64,000 nucleotides of DNA. It comes from Lewinella sp. 4G2. GTDB taxonomy: Bacteria > Bacteroidota > Bacteroidia > Chitinophagales > Saprospiraceae. Under the pieces are notes generated by a model. That model saw only the letters and a program-made list of their open reading frames with translations. It was not told the origin of the DNA and searched no databases. The DNA is taken from NCBI RefSeq assembly GCF_001625015.1, contig NZ_LVWJ02000014.1:4030001-4094000 (forward strand), given 5' to 3'. Both the position numbers and the translations under genes were made by a program. The stretch's first letter is position 1. Each line of letters begins with the position of its first letter. Below are positions 25,342 through 34,786 of the stretch, one piece after another.

Positions 25342-25827
25342 TCACTCGATCAATTGGCGTTCTTCGTTATAAAGCCCGGCCAATACTGAGTTGCCGTCAT
25401 CATCCACCCGCAGGCCGCCGTAGCGGGCTTCGGCGAAATCATCCTCCCGGCCTTCCTGGAAGAAGTAGGAGTTGGCACCGATATCGGTGTCCCATTCCGA
25501 GTTGCGGTAAGGGAGCAGGATCTCACCTGGCTCCAGGGGTAATTTATCTTGCTGGTAGCGCTGTGCCTCCCCTACCCCATCCTCATCGAGCCGGATCACG
25601 ACGTACCCTTGTTTGCCGTATACCTCGCCGTACTTCCGTTGCGCGATGGCGTATTCGAGGCGCATGTAGTCGCCCTGCATGAGTGAGCGCGGGTCGATGG
25701 GTACCAGTTCGAGGAGTACCAGTTGACCCTCCTTTAACAGAGTTTCTTTACTGCTGATACTCATGGCCAGAAAACCGAAAAGGATCAGCAAATTGATCAG
25801 GATCAGGTGCTTAGTGGAGAATTTCAT
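25342..25827 (-). CDS. GDYXXLXY-domain membrane-anchored protein
   Basis: 161 residues from the ATG at 25827, chosen because it begins MKFSTKHLILINLLILFGF, a clean basic-plus-hydrophobic anchor. An upstream in-frame start at 25863 would only add 12 residues inside the preceding gene. The naming motif GDYMRLEY is at about residues 51-58, after LLELVPIDPRSLMQ. The family occurs next to DUF2157/DUF4401 proteins, as here. The start lies 17 bases inside the end of the upstream DUF2157 gene, so the two are translationally coupled. Function unknown; a membrane complex with its neighbour is inferred. Confidence 0.88.
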   Translation of the reverse strand: MKFSTKHLILINLLILFGFLAMSISSKETLLKEGQLVLLELVPIDPRSLMQGDYMRLEYAIAQRKYGEVYGKQGYVVIRLDEDGVGEAQRYQQDKLPLEPGEILLPYRNSEWDTDIGANSYFFQEGREDDFAEARYGGLRVDDDGNSVLAGLYNEERQLIE

Positions 25828-27925
25828 CGGTCGCAAGTTTTTTACGCACCACGGCGTAGCCAATCAAATAGAACGCCCCGGCACCAATAAGCAGAAACGA
25901 TTTGTTCAACAAGGAGATGTTCAAGTCGTAGTAAAACTGTCCAATAAAGTAGAGGAAAGCAGCAATTCCGAGCATCAAACCCAAACGGTAGCCTTGTTTT
26001 ACGGAGAGCATAATCACCAGGATGGCGGGCGCTGCCGCAGGTGCAAAAGTGAAGGGCAAGAAGAGAAGACCTACGCCAAGCAGGTAGGGAATCCACTGGT
26101 TAGGGTCCGGCCAGTGACGCTTCAGGACGAGGTACGCGACGTACAGGGCCGGGAGTAATAGCCACTCCAGGGTAGGAAAACCGAAGGGATAATAAAACTG
26201 CTCGTAGCTACTGAATAGGCCAACCCAACGCACGAATATCGCCCCAGCGATTAGGGACACCATCGTACCGGTACGAATGGCCCCGTACCTGCGGGCCAGC
26301 CACGGAGACGCATTCACAATTCTGACCTCCAGCAACATCCAGGCGGCCAGGAACATTCCCATCCCCAGTACGTAGAGACGCGGCAGGTACTGTAGTGCTC
26401 CACCATCCGGATCGAAGGTACCGATGAGAAACCCCGCGTGCATACCCGTTACGAGGAGGACGCGAAGCACGCTACTCTTGGCAATACTTAGTAAGACCAG
26501 ACACATCACCGCGACGGACAGCATCACCGTGCGGAAGGAGGGTTCCGACCATTCCAGCCAGGCGGCGATGAAAAGGAGAATACCAGTCGTGACGCCGGAT
26601 ACGCTGAGGGCGCCCAGGAAGTCTCCCTGTTTGCCACGGTCCATGGCGATCCCGACACCAATGAAAAGTATTCCCAATGCCAACCTTCCCTCCGGTTCGT
26701 CGAGTAGGCCGGCGAGGGCCAGGAAAGCGATGATGGCTACCATAGCCAACAGGCCACCCGCCAGGCTGAGGAGTTGGAGACCGATGCTTGGTTTTTCCCG
26801 CTCCAGTTGGTGGTATTCCGTTTCCAATGCTGATGAGGGACTATCCTCCGGATTCAGGGGTAGGTTTGGTTCTTCATTTGGATCCAATATCACTACAGGC
26901 TCGTCCAGATTGCTTGCCTTTTGCTGAGCACCTGCGGCAGCGCCCACCTGATTGCTTAATTGCAACTCCGAATCTTCTTCGTCTCGCCAGTATTTCCGGA
27001 GGATATTCAGGGAGAGCACGGTCGCCGTAGTGGCACCAAGCGTCCAGAAGGATGCGATAAGAATTGCTTCCGTCGTTTCCGAGCCGCTGACGATCAATAC
27101 CGCAATAGATACGATCAGGGATAAGGCCATGCTGGCCATCAAGCCCAACCAGCGATACGCCTTACCGACGACGAGTGCTAAAACGATTACGATTAGAATG
27201 GCAAACCGAATGATTACGTAGCGGCCATTTTCGTCGTCGTGCCAGGTGCTGAACATGATGGCTACGCAGCCTAACGTAGCGACGGCCAGGGCAATCACGT
27301 TGAGGAACCACCTCGGATAGGGTTTTGAACGTTTTCTGGACCAGGTGGCCAGCCCGAGCAGAATCAGTGCAGACAAAACGAACTGAATACTGAGCATTTC
27401 GTAGGTACGCCAACCGTTCAGCATCTGCTCACCGTAGAAATAGAGCGTGAAGTTGAAGGCCGCCAACCAGATCAACCACAGTGCCGGAAAATCGACGACG
27501 ATGGCCCAGATGGTGATGAACCAAGTCCAGGCCAGGAAGTACTCGAAGGCATCCGCCCCGGTCTGGTAGATCTGCCCGTAAACCGCAAAAAGCCCCCCGA
27601 CCATGAAGGCCGCTACGGTCATCAAGATCTTTCGGTTTCCCGCCGAGAATAAGTTGGTGAGGGCCAGCAACGTTGGCGTAGCCACCCCCAGCGCAGCGAT
27701 GGTCAACTTCTGCCATTTGCTCAACGCGTCCCAGTTGAAGGCCAGGAGAAAGATGAGCCCGCAGGCGAGTAAACCCAGGCCAAAGGCGAGCAAACCGGTG
27801 GCGGTGAAGCGTTGCCAGGCCCGCGCGTTGGGTTCTACGTTTTCCTGTAGCCGTTGCGCGTAAGTAGGAGCGTCAATCTCTTTACGGGCCGCCAGAAATA
27901 GCAGGTACTTGTGGTAATTTCTCAT
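25811..27925 (-). CDS. DUF2157 + DUF4401 polytopic membrane protein
   Basis: 704 residues from the ATG at 27925. A TTG at 27958 could extend it by 11 residues. The soluble N-terminal start (MRNYHKYLLFLAARKEIDAPTYAQRLQ) and the first membrane block (GLLAFGLGLLACGLIFLLAFNWDALSKWQKL) are typical of DUF2157. An acidic Pro/Ser/Gln-rich cytosolic loop (about 325-375) separates it from a second, DUF4401-like block with many helices. About 18-20 helices in total. It holds two copies of the dispersed 18-bp word, one read as GAAAGA in the central loop and one as APAAAP between helices. First gene of a two-gene operon with the GDYXXLXY protein; function unknown. Confidence 0.87.
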   Translation of the reverse strand: MRNYHKYLLFLAARKEIDAPTYAQRLQENVEPNARAWQRFTATGLLAFGLGLLACGLIFLLAFNWDALSKWQKLTIAALGVATPTLLALTNLFSAGNRKILMTVAAFMVGGLFAVYGQIYQTGADAFEYFLAWTWFITIWAIVVDFPALWLIWLAAFNFTLYFYGEQMLNGWRTYEMLSIQFVLSALILLGLATWSRKRSKPYPRWFLNVIALAVATLGCVAIMFSTWHDDENGRYVIIRFAILIVIVLALVVGKAYRWLGLMASMALSLIVSIAVLIVSGSETTEAILIASFWTLGATTATVLSLNILRKYWRDEEDSELQLSNQVGAAAGAQQKASNLDEPVVILDPNEEPNLPLNPEDSPSSALETEYHQLEREKPSIGLQLLSLAGGLLAMVAIIAFLALAGLLDEPEGRLALGILFIGVGIAMDRGKQGDFLGALSVSGVTTGILLFIAAWLEWSEPSFRTVMLSVAVMCLVLLSIAKSSVLRVLLVTGMHAGFLIGTFDPDGGALQYLPRLYVLGMGMFLAAWMLLEVRIVNASPWLARRYGAIRTGTMVSLIAGAIFVRWVGLFSSYEQFYYPFGFPTLEWLLLPALYVAYLVLKRHWPDPNQWIPYLLGVGLLFLPFTFAPAAAPAILVIMLSVKQGYRLGLMLGIAAFLYFIGQFYYDLNISLLNKSFLLIGAGAFYLIGYAVVRKKLATDEILH
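26027..26044 (-). repeat. dispersed 18-bp word, copy 5 (inside the DUF2157 gene)
   Basis: Minus-strand GCACCTGCGGCAGCGCCC, exact; read as APAAAP between two C-terminal helices. Confidence 0.85.
26928..26945 (+). repeat. dispersed 18-bp word, copy 6 (inside the DUF2157 gene)
   Basis: Plus-strand GCACCTGCGGCAGCGCCC, exact; the minus-strand gene reads it as GAAAGA in the central cytosolic loop. It is opposite in orientation to copy 5 in the same gene. Confidence 0.85.
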
Positions 27926-28157
27926 AAGTGGACGCTTCGGTCGAAAGGCCAAACTCAAGTAGGGGCCAAGTTAGTGCCAGCCGGGGGCGGAACATCGACC
28001 AAAGAGCGCTGGCGGCCGATAAACGCCCAAGTTAGCAATCTACCAAACCATGCGGGGCATCATCGCGTTACGGTACGGAATTGACCTTACCCCGGGCGCA
28101 CGACAATTAACTCCGATGCCCGGCCACCCAAACTACCAGCTTACCTCACTCCCCGAT

Positions 28158-29207
28158 ATGCGATACGAAGTTAAAATTGGCCTGCTGGCCATTGTGGCCA
28201 TTGGCTTGGCCTTCTGGGGCTTTAAATACATTCAGGGGACGAACCTCTTTTCCAGCAGCAACGTGTACTACGTCAATTACGAGGACGTAGCCGGGCTTAC
28301 CGTGGGTACGCCCGTACAGATCAGCGGGGTAATTGTCGGTTCAGTGAGTAACATTCAACTCGACCAGCAGACCAGGATCGTACAGGTGGAACTCGACATT
28401 CGGGATGAAATCAACATTCCCAAGGGCACTAAGGCCTATATCATCAGCATCAGCCTGCTGGGGGAAAAAGCCATTGACCTCACCTACGCCCAACCCTGCT
28501 TCGGCGAGGGAGACTGTGCACCGGACGGGGCTACCCTGGAAGGTGCCACGCGGAGCATCTTGGCCGGCTTCCTTGGCACCGAAGACGGGGAAGACCCACT
28601 GGGCGACTTTAAAGGTCAACTGTCCCAAACCATTGATAGTCTGCAGTATACACTCTTCGACGAAGAAAGCGACAACCCCATCGCCCGGAGTACGAATGAC
28701 CTCGCCGTAGTGATGCAGAACCTGAAAGGCACCACCGCCCGCCTCGATCGCATCCTCAGCGCAAATGCCGGAGAGATCAATACGACGATGGATAACCTCG
28801 CCGAGATCAGCACTACCCTGGCTAACAAACAGGAAGCGCTCGCCGGCATCATCGACAACGCCAACGGCGTGAGCTCCAAGCTCAACCAACTTGAACTCGA
28901 GCAAACGATGACGGAGATCAACGGTGCCGTCACCGAGCTGCGGGGAACCCTCACGCGTGCTAACGGCGCCATCGAAGGCGTCGCCGACGTGATGGAAGAC
29001 GTGAAGAACGGCGAAGGCACCCTTGGCAAGCTGCTGACGGATGACGAGATCTACAACCGCCTAAATTCAGCTACGCTTGAGGCTGACACCCTCTTCAGCG
29101 ACCTGCAGGAACGCCCCTACCGCTACGTTCCTTTCAAGAGCCGCCGTAAGGTGCTGCGTCAGGACCGAAAAGACGCGGAGCTCGATACCGTGGGTCCAAA
29201 ACAGTAA
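28158..29207 (+). CDS. MlaD/MCE-domain protein
   Basis: 349 residues. Start set at ATG 28158 because MRYEVKIGLLAIVAIGLAFWGF is the usual MCE N-terminus (short basic stretch, then one TM anchor); the longer upstream frame has no family features. The MCE domain (about 35-120) shows YYVNYEDVAGLTVGTPVQISGVIVG and IPKGTKAYI. The remainder is helical/coiled (about 190-320), with GEGTLGKLLTDDEIYNRLN near the end, common in Bacteroidota MlaD-like proteins. MCE proteins form periplasmic hexameric rings or tunnels for lipid transport between membranes. The MlaE/MlaF partners are not in this window. Confidence 0.9.
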   Translation: MRYEVKIGLLAIVAIGLAFWGFKYIQGTNLFSSSNVYYVNYEDVAGLTVGTPVQISGVIVGSVSNIQLDQQTRIVQVELDIRDEINIPKGTKAYIISISLLGEKAIDLTYAQPCFGEGDCAPDGATLEGATRSILAGFLGTEDGEDPLGDFKGQLSQTIDSLQYTLFDEESDNPIARSTNDLAVVMQNLKGTTARLDRILSANAGEINTTMDNLAEISTTLANKQEALAGIIDNANGVSSKLNQLELEQTMTEINGAVTELRGTLTRANGAIEGVADVMEDVKNGEGTLGKLLTDDEIYNRLNSATLEADTLFSDLQERPYRYVPFKSRRKVLRQDRKDAELDTVGPKQ

Positions 29208-29260
29208 GCTCCTCCGGTTGGCCTAACCTATTCCTACCCCCTCCACCAAACGCCGAGCCC

Positions 29261-30784
29261 GTGCAAATTCTTTCTTCACCGGAGTTGCGCTCCCTCGACG
29301 AACTGACCGTCCATACGGAAGGAATCAGCAGCCTCGAGTTGATGGAACGGGCTTCTAAAGCCTTTACGAACGCATTCATCAAACTGTACCGGCCGAAGGA
29401 TGGCCCGGTGCTCATCCTTTGCGGCAACGGCAACAATGGCGGAGACGGTTTGGCGGTAGCGCGCATGCTGGCTGGACTCAATTTCAAAGTGCACGTCCTG
29501 GTATTAGGTGGGTCCCGTAGTCCGGATAACAACACCAATCTGACGCGGGCCCGGCAGCAGGGTTTCCCGATTAATTTGTTGGAGGAACACCACAAGCTGC
29601 CCACTCCCGCTCCCGGCGTGATCCTTATTGACGCGCTGCTGGGTACGGGCCTTTCCAGGCCGCTATCCGGCTTCCTGGAACAGGTCGTAAAGTTCTATAG
29701 TCAGGTAGAAGGCCTTACCCGCATTGCTTTAGACCTCCCCAGTGGAATGCTGGCGGACGAGCCTTCGACTGGTACCATCATGCAGGCGGACCGGACGCTA
29801 TCCCTCGGGTACCCGAAAGCAGCTTTGTTCGCACCGGAGAACGCCCCCTTCTTCGGTGAGGTGACGATCGTGCCCTTTGCGCTGCACGGGCCGGCGGCCG
29901 TCCGACACCTACGCCCGGAAGGATATTCCGCGCCGGATGTGTTGCTCGACGCGGCTACCGTCAGCAGGTTAATCAAGCCGCGCCGCGCCAATGACCATAA
30001 GGGCACCTTCGGGCACGCGCTGTTGGTAGCCGGATCCTTTGGCAAGATGGGCGCGGCGGTGCTGGCGGCCCGGGCTGTCCTCCGTTCCGGGGCGGGTTTG
30101 GTGACGGCGCACGTTCCCCGCAGTGGGTACGAGATCATGCAGATCGCTTTCCCCGAGGCCATGTGTACCGTTGATGCTCACCGTTACCACGCGACGGAGG
30201 TGGGCGACGTCAATCCATACGCCACCATTGGTATCGGCCCGGGCTTGGGCACCAAGAACCTCACGGTTAAACTCCTGAGCAATTTGCTGAAGCGGTACGA
30301 CCGTCCCATGGTGCTCGACGCAGATGCCCTTAATATTCTGGGGCAGCATCAGGAGTTATTCGATGAAGTCCCGAAGGGTTCCATCCTGACGCCCCACCCC
30401 AAAGAATTCCAACGCTTGTTTGGCGATACTACGGATAGTTTTGCCCGGTGGCAGGTGCAACGGGAGATGGCAGTGCACTGGGGAATCTACATCGTGCTCA
30501 AGACCGGCTACACCACCATCGCCACCCCGGAAGGAAAGATCTACGCCAACCCGACCGGTAACCCCGGCATGGGGACGGCCGGTACGGGAGACGTGCTGAC
30601 CGGATTGTTGACGGGTCTGCTGGCCCAGGGCTACGATTCGAAATCCGCCTGTCTGCTGGGTGTCTACCTTCACGGTCTGGCGGGTGATCTGGCGGCGGAG
30701 GATGGCACCCAGCAATTTCTGATTGCAGAAGATGTCATTAATAATCTCGGCGCCGCCTACCGGGAACTGCAGCGCCAGGTATGA
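29261..30784 (+). CDS. nnr: bifunctional NAD(P)H-hydrate epimerase/ADP-dependent dehydratase
   Basis: 507 residues from a GTG at 29261. The protein start (VQILSSPELRSLDELTV) matches the YjeF N-terminal epimerase domain; GNGNNGGDGLAVARML is its NAD-binding motif. From about residue 235 the ribokinase-like dehydratase domain follows (HKGTFGHALLVAGSFGKMGAAVLAARAVLRSGAGLVT, TPHPKEFQRLFG, GNPGMGTAGTGDVLTG with the catalytic Asp). It repairs damaged hydrated NAD(P)H. It lies 53 bases behind the MCE gene, so it may be co-transcribed. Confidence 0.93.
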   Translation: MQILSSPELRSLDELTVHTEGISSLELMERASKAFTNAFIKLYRPKDGPVLILCGNGNNGGDGLAVARMLAGLNFKVHVLVLGGSRSPDNNTNLTRARQQGFPINLLEEHHKLPTPAPGVILIDALLGTGLSRPLSGFLEQVVKFYSQVEGLTRIALDLPSGMLADEPSTGTIMQADRTLSLGYPKAALFAPENAPFFGEVTIVPFALHGPAAVRHLRPEGYSAPDVLLDAATVSRLIKPRRANDHKGTFGHALLVAGSFGKMGAAVLAARAVLRSGAGLVTAHVPRSGYEIMQIAFPEAMCTVDAHRYHATEVGDVNPYATIGIGPGLGTKNLTVKLLSNLLKRYDRPMVLDADALNILGQHQELFDEVPKGSILTPHPKEFQRLFGDTTDSFARWQVQREMAVHWGIYIVLKTGYTTIATPEGKIYANPTGNPGMGTAGTGDVLTGLLTGLLAQGYDSKSACLLGVYLHGLAGDLAAEDGTQQFLIAEDVINNLGAAYRELQRQV

Positions 30785-30873
30785 TCAATGCTTCGGCTTA
30801 ATTAAAGCCAAATTCCTGATGAACATTCTCAGCGGTTGGGCGGGCAAATAATATTTGATCATCCTACGAAGTG

Positions 30874-30907
30874 TTGGAGGTAGTTTCCAATTAAACACTT
30901 ATCTTTG
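30874..30907 (+). promoter_or_regulatory. promoter of the YceD-rpmF operon
   Basis: TTG at 30874-30876 and TATCTTTG at 30900-30907, spaced by 23 bases. It gives a leader of about 80 bases before the ATG at 30993, long enough for regulatory structure. Confidence 0.65.
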
Positions 30908-30992
30908 CGCCCACTTTGAAACACCCAGTGTACCAACGGGTACGCAGTTTGGGGATTAGACCTTTAATCAAGGCACAAGCAATCAGCTAGTT

Positions 30993-31547
30993 ATGTCCGC
31001 ACAAGCACCATTCATTTTTCCACTTCGGGGACTTGGCCAGGGCCTGTACACTTACGAGTTGGTGGCCGACGATGCCTTTTTCGCGTCGTTCAAGGATGCT
31101 CCTGTCACACGGGCCGACATTAAGTTGGAACTTACCGTTGACCGGAGGACCCGCGAAATGACGTTAACCTTCGATTTTGCCGGTACGATCGCAACCACTT
31201 GCGACCGTTGCATGGCAGATATTGATCTTCCGATCGCCGGAAAAGAATCGCTCATCGCGAAATTTACCTCCGGCGCCGACGAGATGGAGGATGAGGCTAA
31301 CCTCATATACCTTGATCCGGATACCAGTCTGTTCAATGCGGCACCCTACGCGTACGAATTGATCCTGCTGGCCATCCCTATGATCAGGACTTTTGACTGC
31401 CGTGAGGGTTCAGCTCCCTTCCCCTGCGATGAGGAAATGCTGGACCGGATCGACGACAGTATCGAATATGCTTCCGACGGTGACGTTAAGGAGGATGGCG
31501 ATACGGACAAACCCAGCCCCTGGGATGTACTCAAAGATTTAAGCTAA
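30993..31547 (+). CDS. DUF177/YceD family protein
   Basis: 184 residues. The CDRCMADIDLPI segment (about 70-81) is the conserved CxxC of DUF177; a second Cys pair follows (FDCREGSAPFPCDEE). The acidic end (DGDVKEDGDTDKPSPWDVLKDLS) contains the family's PxWxxLKxL motif. YceD/DUF177 proteins are nearly always encoded just upstream of rpmF, as here (34 bases), and are implicated in 23S rRNA maturation or large-subunit assembly. In many Bacteria plsX and fabH follow; in this window they do not. Confidence 0.9.
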   Translation: MSAQAPFIFPLRGLGQGLYTYELVADDAFFASFKDAPVTRADIKLELTVDRRTREMTLTFDFAGTIATTCDRCMADIDLPIAGKESLIAKFTSGADEMEDEANLIYLDPDTSLFNAAPYAYELILLAIPMIRTFDCREGSAPFPCDEEMLDRIDDSIEYASDGDVKEDGDTDKPSPWDVLKDLS

Positions 31548-31581
31548 CAAGAAACTACTTACTACATAAATACAATTCGCC

Positions 31582-31812
31582 ATGGCACATCCTAAGTCCC
31601 GGATCTCGAAGCAACGCAAGCGCAAGCGTCGTACTCACTACAAAGCTACCGAGCCTACCCTCACGGTTTGTAAGACAACCGGCGAAACGCACCAGCCTCA
31701 CCGCGCCTACACGGACGCAGAAGGAAATATGTTCTACAACGGTAACCTCCTCGTGAAGGCACCCGAAGTAGCCGTCGAACTCGACGAAGACAGCACCGAC
31801 GAGAACGAGTAA
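31582..31812 (+). CDS. rpmF: 50S ribosomal protein L32
   Basis: 76 residues beginning MAHPKSRISKQRKRKRRTHY. Of the four zinc cysteines of the C+ form, only C30 remains (TVCKTTGETHQPHRAYTDAE), so the ribbon is zinc-free, as in other Bacteroidota. The tail is acidic (ELDEDSTDENE). It is the second gene of an operon with YceD and is followed by a hairpin terminator. Confidence 0.95.
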   Translation: MAHPKSRISKQRKRKRRTHYKATEPTLTVCKTTGETHQPHRAYTDAEGNMFYNGNLLVKAPEVAVELDEDSTDENE

Positions 31813-31849
31813 GGACCACCCTACTTAGTAAGTCGTTACTGCATCAGTA

Positions 31850-31877
31850 GCCTGCCGAATAATTTCGGCGGGCTTTT
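31850..31877 (+). terminator. intrinsic terminator behind rpmF
   Basis: GCCTGCCGAA pairs with TTCGGCGGGC (one G-T pair) around a 4-base loop and is followed by TTTT. Confidence 0.8.
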
Positions 31878-32024
31878 GGTGTTTTAAGGCGGTTGGTTTG
31901 AGCCACAGATATCCGTATGCATGCGGCAAGCCCAGTCTGCTTTTAGGTTAACTAAGGTTTTCAGGTTATTGACTAAACGGGGAACTTCCTATCTTCCGCA
32001 GTAGAAACCTAAACCATTTTAACC

Positions 32025-34463
32025 ATGTACGGAAGATTCCTGTCTGCCCTTTTCTTGTTCCTATTTGTTTGCACCTGCGCCAGCGCCCAGGACGCGCTCG
32101 GCTACCAGAAGCCTCCGGATGATATTCTTAAGCTGGTGGACGTTCCCCTTGCCCCCGGCGTCCTGATGGATAAGAACAAGAAACGGATGGTCCTGCTTTA
32201 CCGGGATGCCTACAAATCCATTGCCGAACTCAGCCAGCAGGAAATGCGTCTGGGTGGGCTGCGGATTGACCCCAAGACCAATATTGGGAGCCGAACTACC
32301 TACTACACTAACGTCGCGGTGCGGGATGTAAAGGGAATGGGAGCTGCCATGGACGTGACCGGCCTACCGGCAACGCCCCGACTATCCAACTTCAGTTGGT
32401 CGCCCGATCATTCCCAGATTGCGATGACGCACACAACGGATGCAGGCGTAGAAATCTGGCTACTGGACGTGGCAAGTGGTCAGGCGCGGCAGCTTACCAA
32501 GGCTACTGAAGGAGCCGTGAATGCCAATATGCGGGACGTCATTAACTGGTTCAAGGACGGAAAGAGCATGCTCGTCAAGTTCCTTCCCCAAGATAGAAAG
32601 CCGCTGATCGACGGCGCAACCGCAGTACCCACCGGCCCTACCATTTCTACGGCGGACGGCAAGAAAGCTCAGAACCGTACCTACCAGGATCTCCTGAAAA
32701 ACCCGAACGACGAGCACAATTTCGAGCAACTCGCCCGGAGTGAAGTGCGCCAAGTTTTCACCGATGGCCGCCAGGAGAAGTGGCTGCCCACCGCGATGTA
32801 CGGCAGCATCAGCCACAGCCCGGATGGCCGGTACGTGATGGTCAACCGGATTGAGAAGCCCTTTTCCTACCTCGTCCCTTACTACCGTTTCCCGAGTGTT
32901 ACCTCCGTGTACGATGAGCAGGGTAAACTCGTCCAGATCGTAAATGAGGAGCCACTGGTGGAAGACCTCCCAAAAGGATTCATGGCGGTACAAAAAGGCC
33001 GCCGCTACGTAAGCTGGCGGGCGGATAAGGCGGCAGAGCTTATGTACGTAGAAGCGCTGGACGAAGGTGACCCCGCCAAAGAAGTGGAGTACCGAGACCA
33101 GGTGTTTACCCTCCCGGCTCCATTCAAGGGAGAAGGTCGCCCACTGGTAAAAACCATCGACCGCTTCGCCGGCATCGATTTTGCTACTGACGATCTCGCC
33201 TTCGCCTACGACCGGTGGTTCGACACGCGGAATACCCGCACTTACACCTTCAACCCGTCGGTGGGTGGAGAAGCAAAAGAAATCTCCAGCCGCAATTACC
33301 AGGATCGTTACAGCGACCCAGGTAGCTTCGTAGAGCACCGCAATGAGTATGGCCGCTACGTGGTGGCCGTCCACGATGGCAAGGCCAACCTTTTGGGTGC
33401 TGGATACACCAAGGAAGGCCAATTCCCATTCCTCGATGAAATGGACCTGGCGAGCGGCGAAACCAAGCGTTTGTACACATCCAAGCTTGACGGCAAGGTG
33501 GAAAATCTGCAAGACTACGACGCAGAAACCGGGCAGCTACAGGTACGGATCGAGGCACCGACGGACTACCCCAACTACTACTTCCGCAACGTGAAGACCA
33601 ACCAGCTGACCCAGATCACCAACTTCGAGAACCCATTCGAGGCTCTGGGCAAGGTGCACAAGGAAGTCATCACCTACAACCGGGAAGACGGGCTGGAGCT
33701 TTCGGGCACCCTGTATCTACCCGTCGGCTACGATAAGGATAAGAAGGAAAAGATGCCCATGATCCTCTGGGCTTACCCGCGGGAATACAAGGACAAGGCA
33801 AGTGCCTCCCAGACAACGGCCAACGCCAATAAATTCATCTACCCCTACTACGGCAGCCCCGTATACTGGGTGACGCGTGGGTACGTAGTCCTCGACGGCG
33901 CGGCCTTCCCCATCGTGGGTGAAGGGGACACGGAACCTAACGATTCCTTCCGCAAGCAGTTGGTGGATAACGCCAAAGCCGCCATTGATGCGGTGGACGA
34001 CCTGGGTTACATAGATCGCGAACGGGTGGCCGTGGGCGGTCATAGTTACGGTGCTTTCATGGTAGCGAACCTCCTCTCCCACTCCGACCTGTTCGCCGCC
34101 GGCATTGCCCGTTCGGGCGCCTACAACCGGACGCTGACGCCATTTGGTTTCCAATCTGAGCAACGCTCTTACTGGGATGCGCCGGAAGTGTACAACACCA
34201 TGTCCCCCTTCATGCACGCCGACAAAATGAAGACGCCGTTGCTGCTCGTCCACGGCGAGGCGGACAACAACTCAGGGACCTATCCACTGCAGTCGGAACG
34301 CTATTTCAATGCGTTGAAAGGGCTGGGCGCTACCGTTCGTTTGGTCATGCTACCGAAGGAAAGCCACGGATACCGGGCGAAGGAATCGATTTTGCACTTG
34401 TTGTGGGAACAAGACCAGTGGATGGAGAAATGGGTTAAGAATAAGGGAAGGGTGCGGCCGTAG
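32025..34463 (+). CDS. S9 family prolyl oligopeptidase-type peptidase
   Basis: 812 residues. The signal peptide (about 1-21) ends CASAQ. The middle part is a WD/beta-propeller-like region (LSNFSWSPDHSQIAMTHT, PDGRYVMVNRI). The C-terminal alpha/beta-hydrolase domain carries the triad S674 (GGHSYGAF), D747 (HGEADNNSG) and H781 (KESHGYRA). It should cleave short peptides, often after Pro, in the periplasm or outside. The length and the Gly-rich final motif fit the glutamyl/dipeptidyl-peptidase S9C-like group. Single gene; a low-complexity repeat tract lies behind it. A one-mismatch copy of the 18-bp word overlaps the signal-peptide cleavage codons. Confidence 0.92.
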   Translation: MYGRFLSALFLFLFVCTCASAQDALGYQKPPDDILKLVDVPLAPGVLMDKNKKRMVLLYRDAYKSIAELSQQEMRLGGLRIDPKTNIGSRTTYYTNVAVRDVKGMGAAMDVTGLPATPRLSNFSWSPDHSQIAMTHTTDAGVEIWLLDVASGQARQLTKATEGAVNANMRDVINWFKDGKSMLVKFLPQDRKPLIDGATAVPTGPTISTADGKKAQNRTYQDLLKNPNDEHNFEQLARSEVRQVFTDGRQEKWLPTAMYGSISHSPDGRYVMVNRIEKPFSYLVPYYRFPSVTSVYDEQGKLVQIVNEEPLVEDLPKGFMAVQKGRRYVSWRADKAAELMYVEALDEGDPAKEVEYRDQVFTLPAPFKGEGRPLVKTIDRFAGIDFATDDLAFAYDRWFDTRNTRTYTFNPSVGGEAKEISSRNYQDRYSDPGSFVEHRNEYGRYVVAVHDGKANLLGAGYTKEGQFPFLDEMDLASGETKRLYTSKLDGKVENLQDYDAETGQLQVRIEAPTDYPNYYFRNVKTNQLTQITNFENPFEALGKVHKEVITYNREDGLELSGTLYLPVGYDKDKKEKMPMILWAYPREYKDKASASQTTANANKFIYPYYGSPVYWVTRGYVVLDGAAFPIVGEGDTEPNDSFRKQLVDNAKAAIDAVDDLGYIDRERVAVGGHSYGAFMVANLLSHSDLFAAGIARSGAYNRTLTPFGFQSEQRSYWDAPEVYNTMSPFMHADKMKTPLLLVHGEADNNSGTYPLQSERYFNALKGLGATVRLVMLPKESHGYRAKESILHLLWEQDQWMEKWVKNKGRVRP
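32071..32088 (+). repeat. dispersed 18-bp word, variant copy (C at position 10)
   Basis: GCACCTGCGCCAGCGCCC, one change from the consensus. It is read in a third frame as part of CTCASAQ at a signal-peptide end, so it may be coincidence of codon use. Confidence 0.4.
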
Positions 34464-34507
34464 GCCGATTTGCGATATGCGATATGCGATTCTCGATTCT
34501 CGATTTG

Positions 34508-34722
34508 GCTGCCGCTGTTTCATAGCTACCGCTGTTTCATGGCTGCCGCTGTGGAAGATATGTGATATGCGATATTTGATAGGTGATATTTGATTTGGCT
34601 ACCGCTGTGAGAGATATGGGATATGGGATATTTGATAGGTGATTTTTGATTTGGCTACCGCTGTTTCATGGCTGCCGCCGTTACCTAGCTACCGCTATTT
34701 CATGGCTACCGCTGTTACGTTT
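34508..34722 (+). repeat. 17-bp tandem/dispersed repeat tract
   Basis: Eight copies of GCTRCCGCTGTTTCATG or its first 11 bases, at 34508, 34525, 34542, 34598, 34654, 34671, 34689 and 34706. Adjacent copies have a 17-base period. Between them are AT-rich stretches based on GATATGCGATAT and TTTGATAGGTGAT. The last copy forms one arm of the terminator hairpin at 34706-34740. No gene is supported in 34464-34786. Confidence 0.8.
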
Positions 34723-34745
34723 TCACCGTGACAGCGGTAGTTTAT
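34706..34745 (+). terminator. intrinsic terminator at the end of the repeat tract
   Basis: CTACCGCTGTTAC (34706-34718) pairs, with one mismatch, with GTGACAGCGGTAG (34728-34740) and is followed by TTTATTT. Confidence 0.75.
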
Positions 34746-34786
34746 TTCTATCATTGTGGTATTGCTAAACCAACCTTTGAGCTACT

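Noticed and set aside
32460-33512. Minus-strand frame of 350 codons within the S9 peptidase gene
   Set aside because: Antisense shadow of GC-rich codons; no motifs, while the peptidase triad is intact on the plus strand.
34508-34740. CRISPR or small-protein gene in the 17-bp tract
   Set aside because: Period is 17 bp without spacers where adjacent; no frame with a start is supported.
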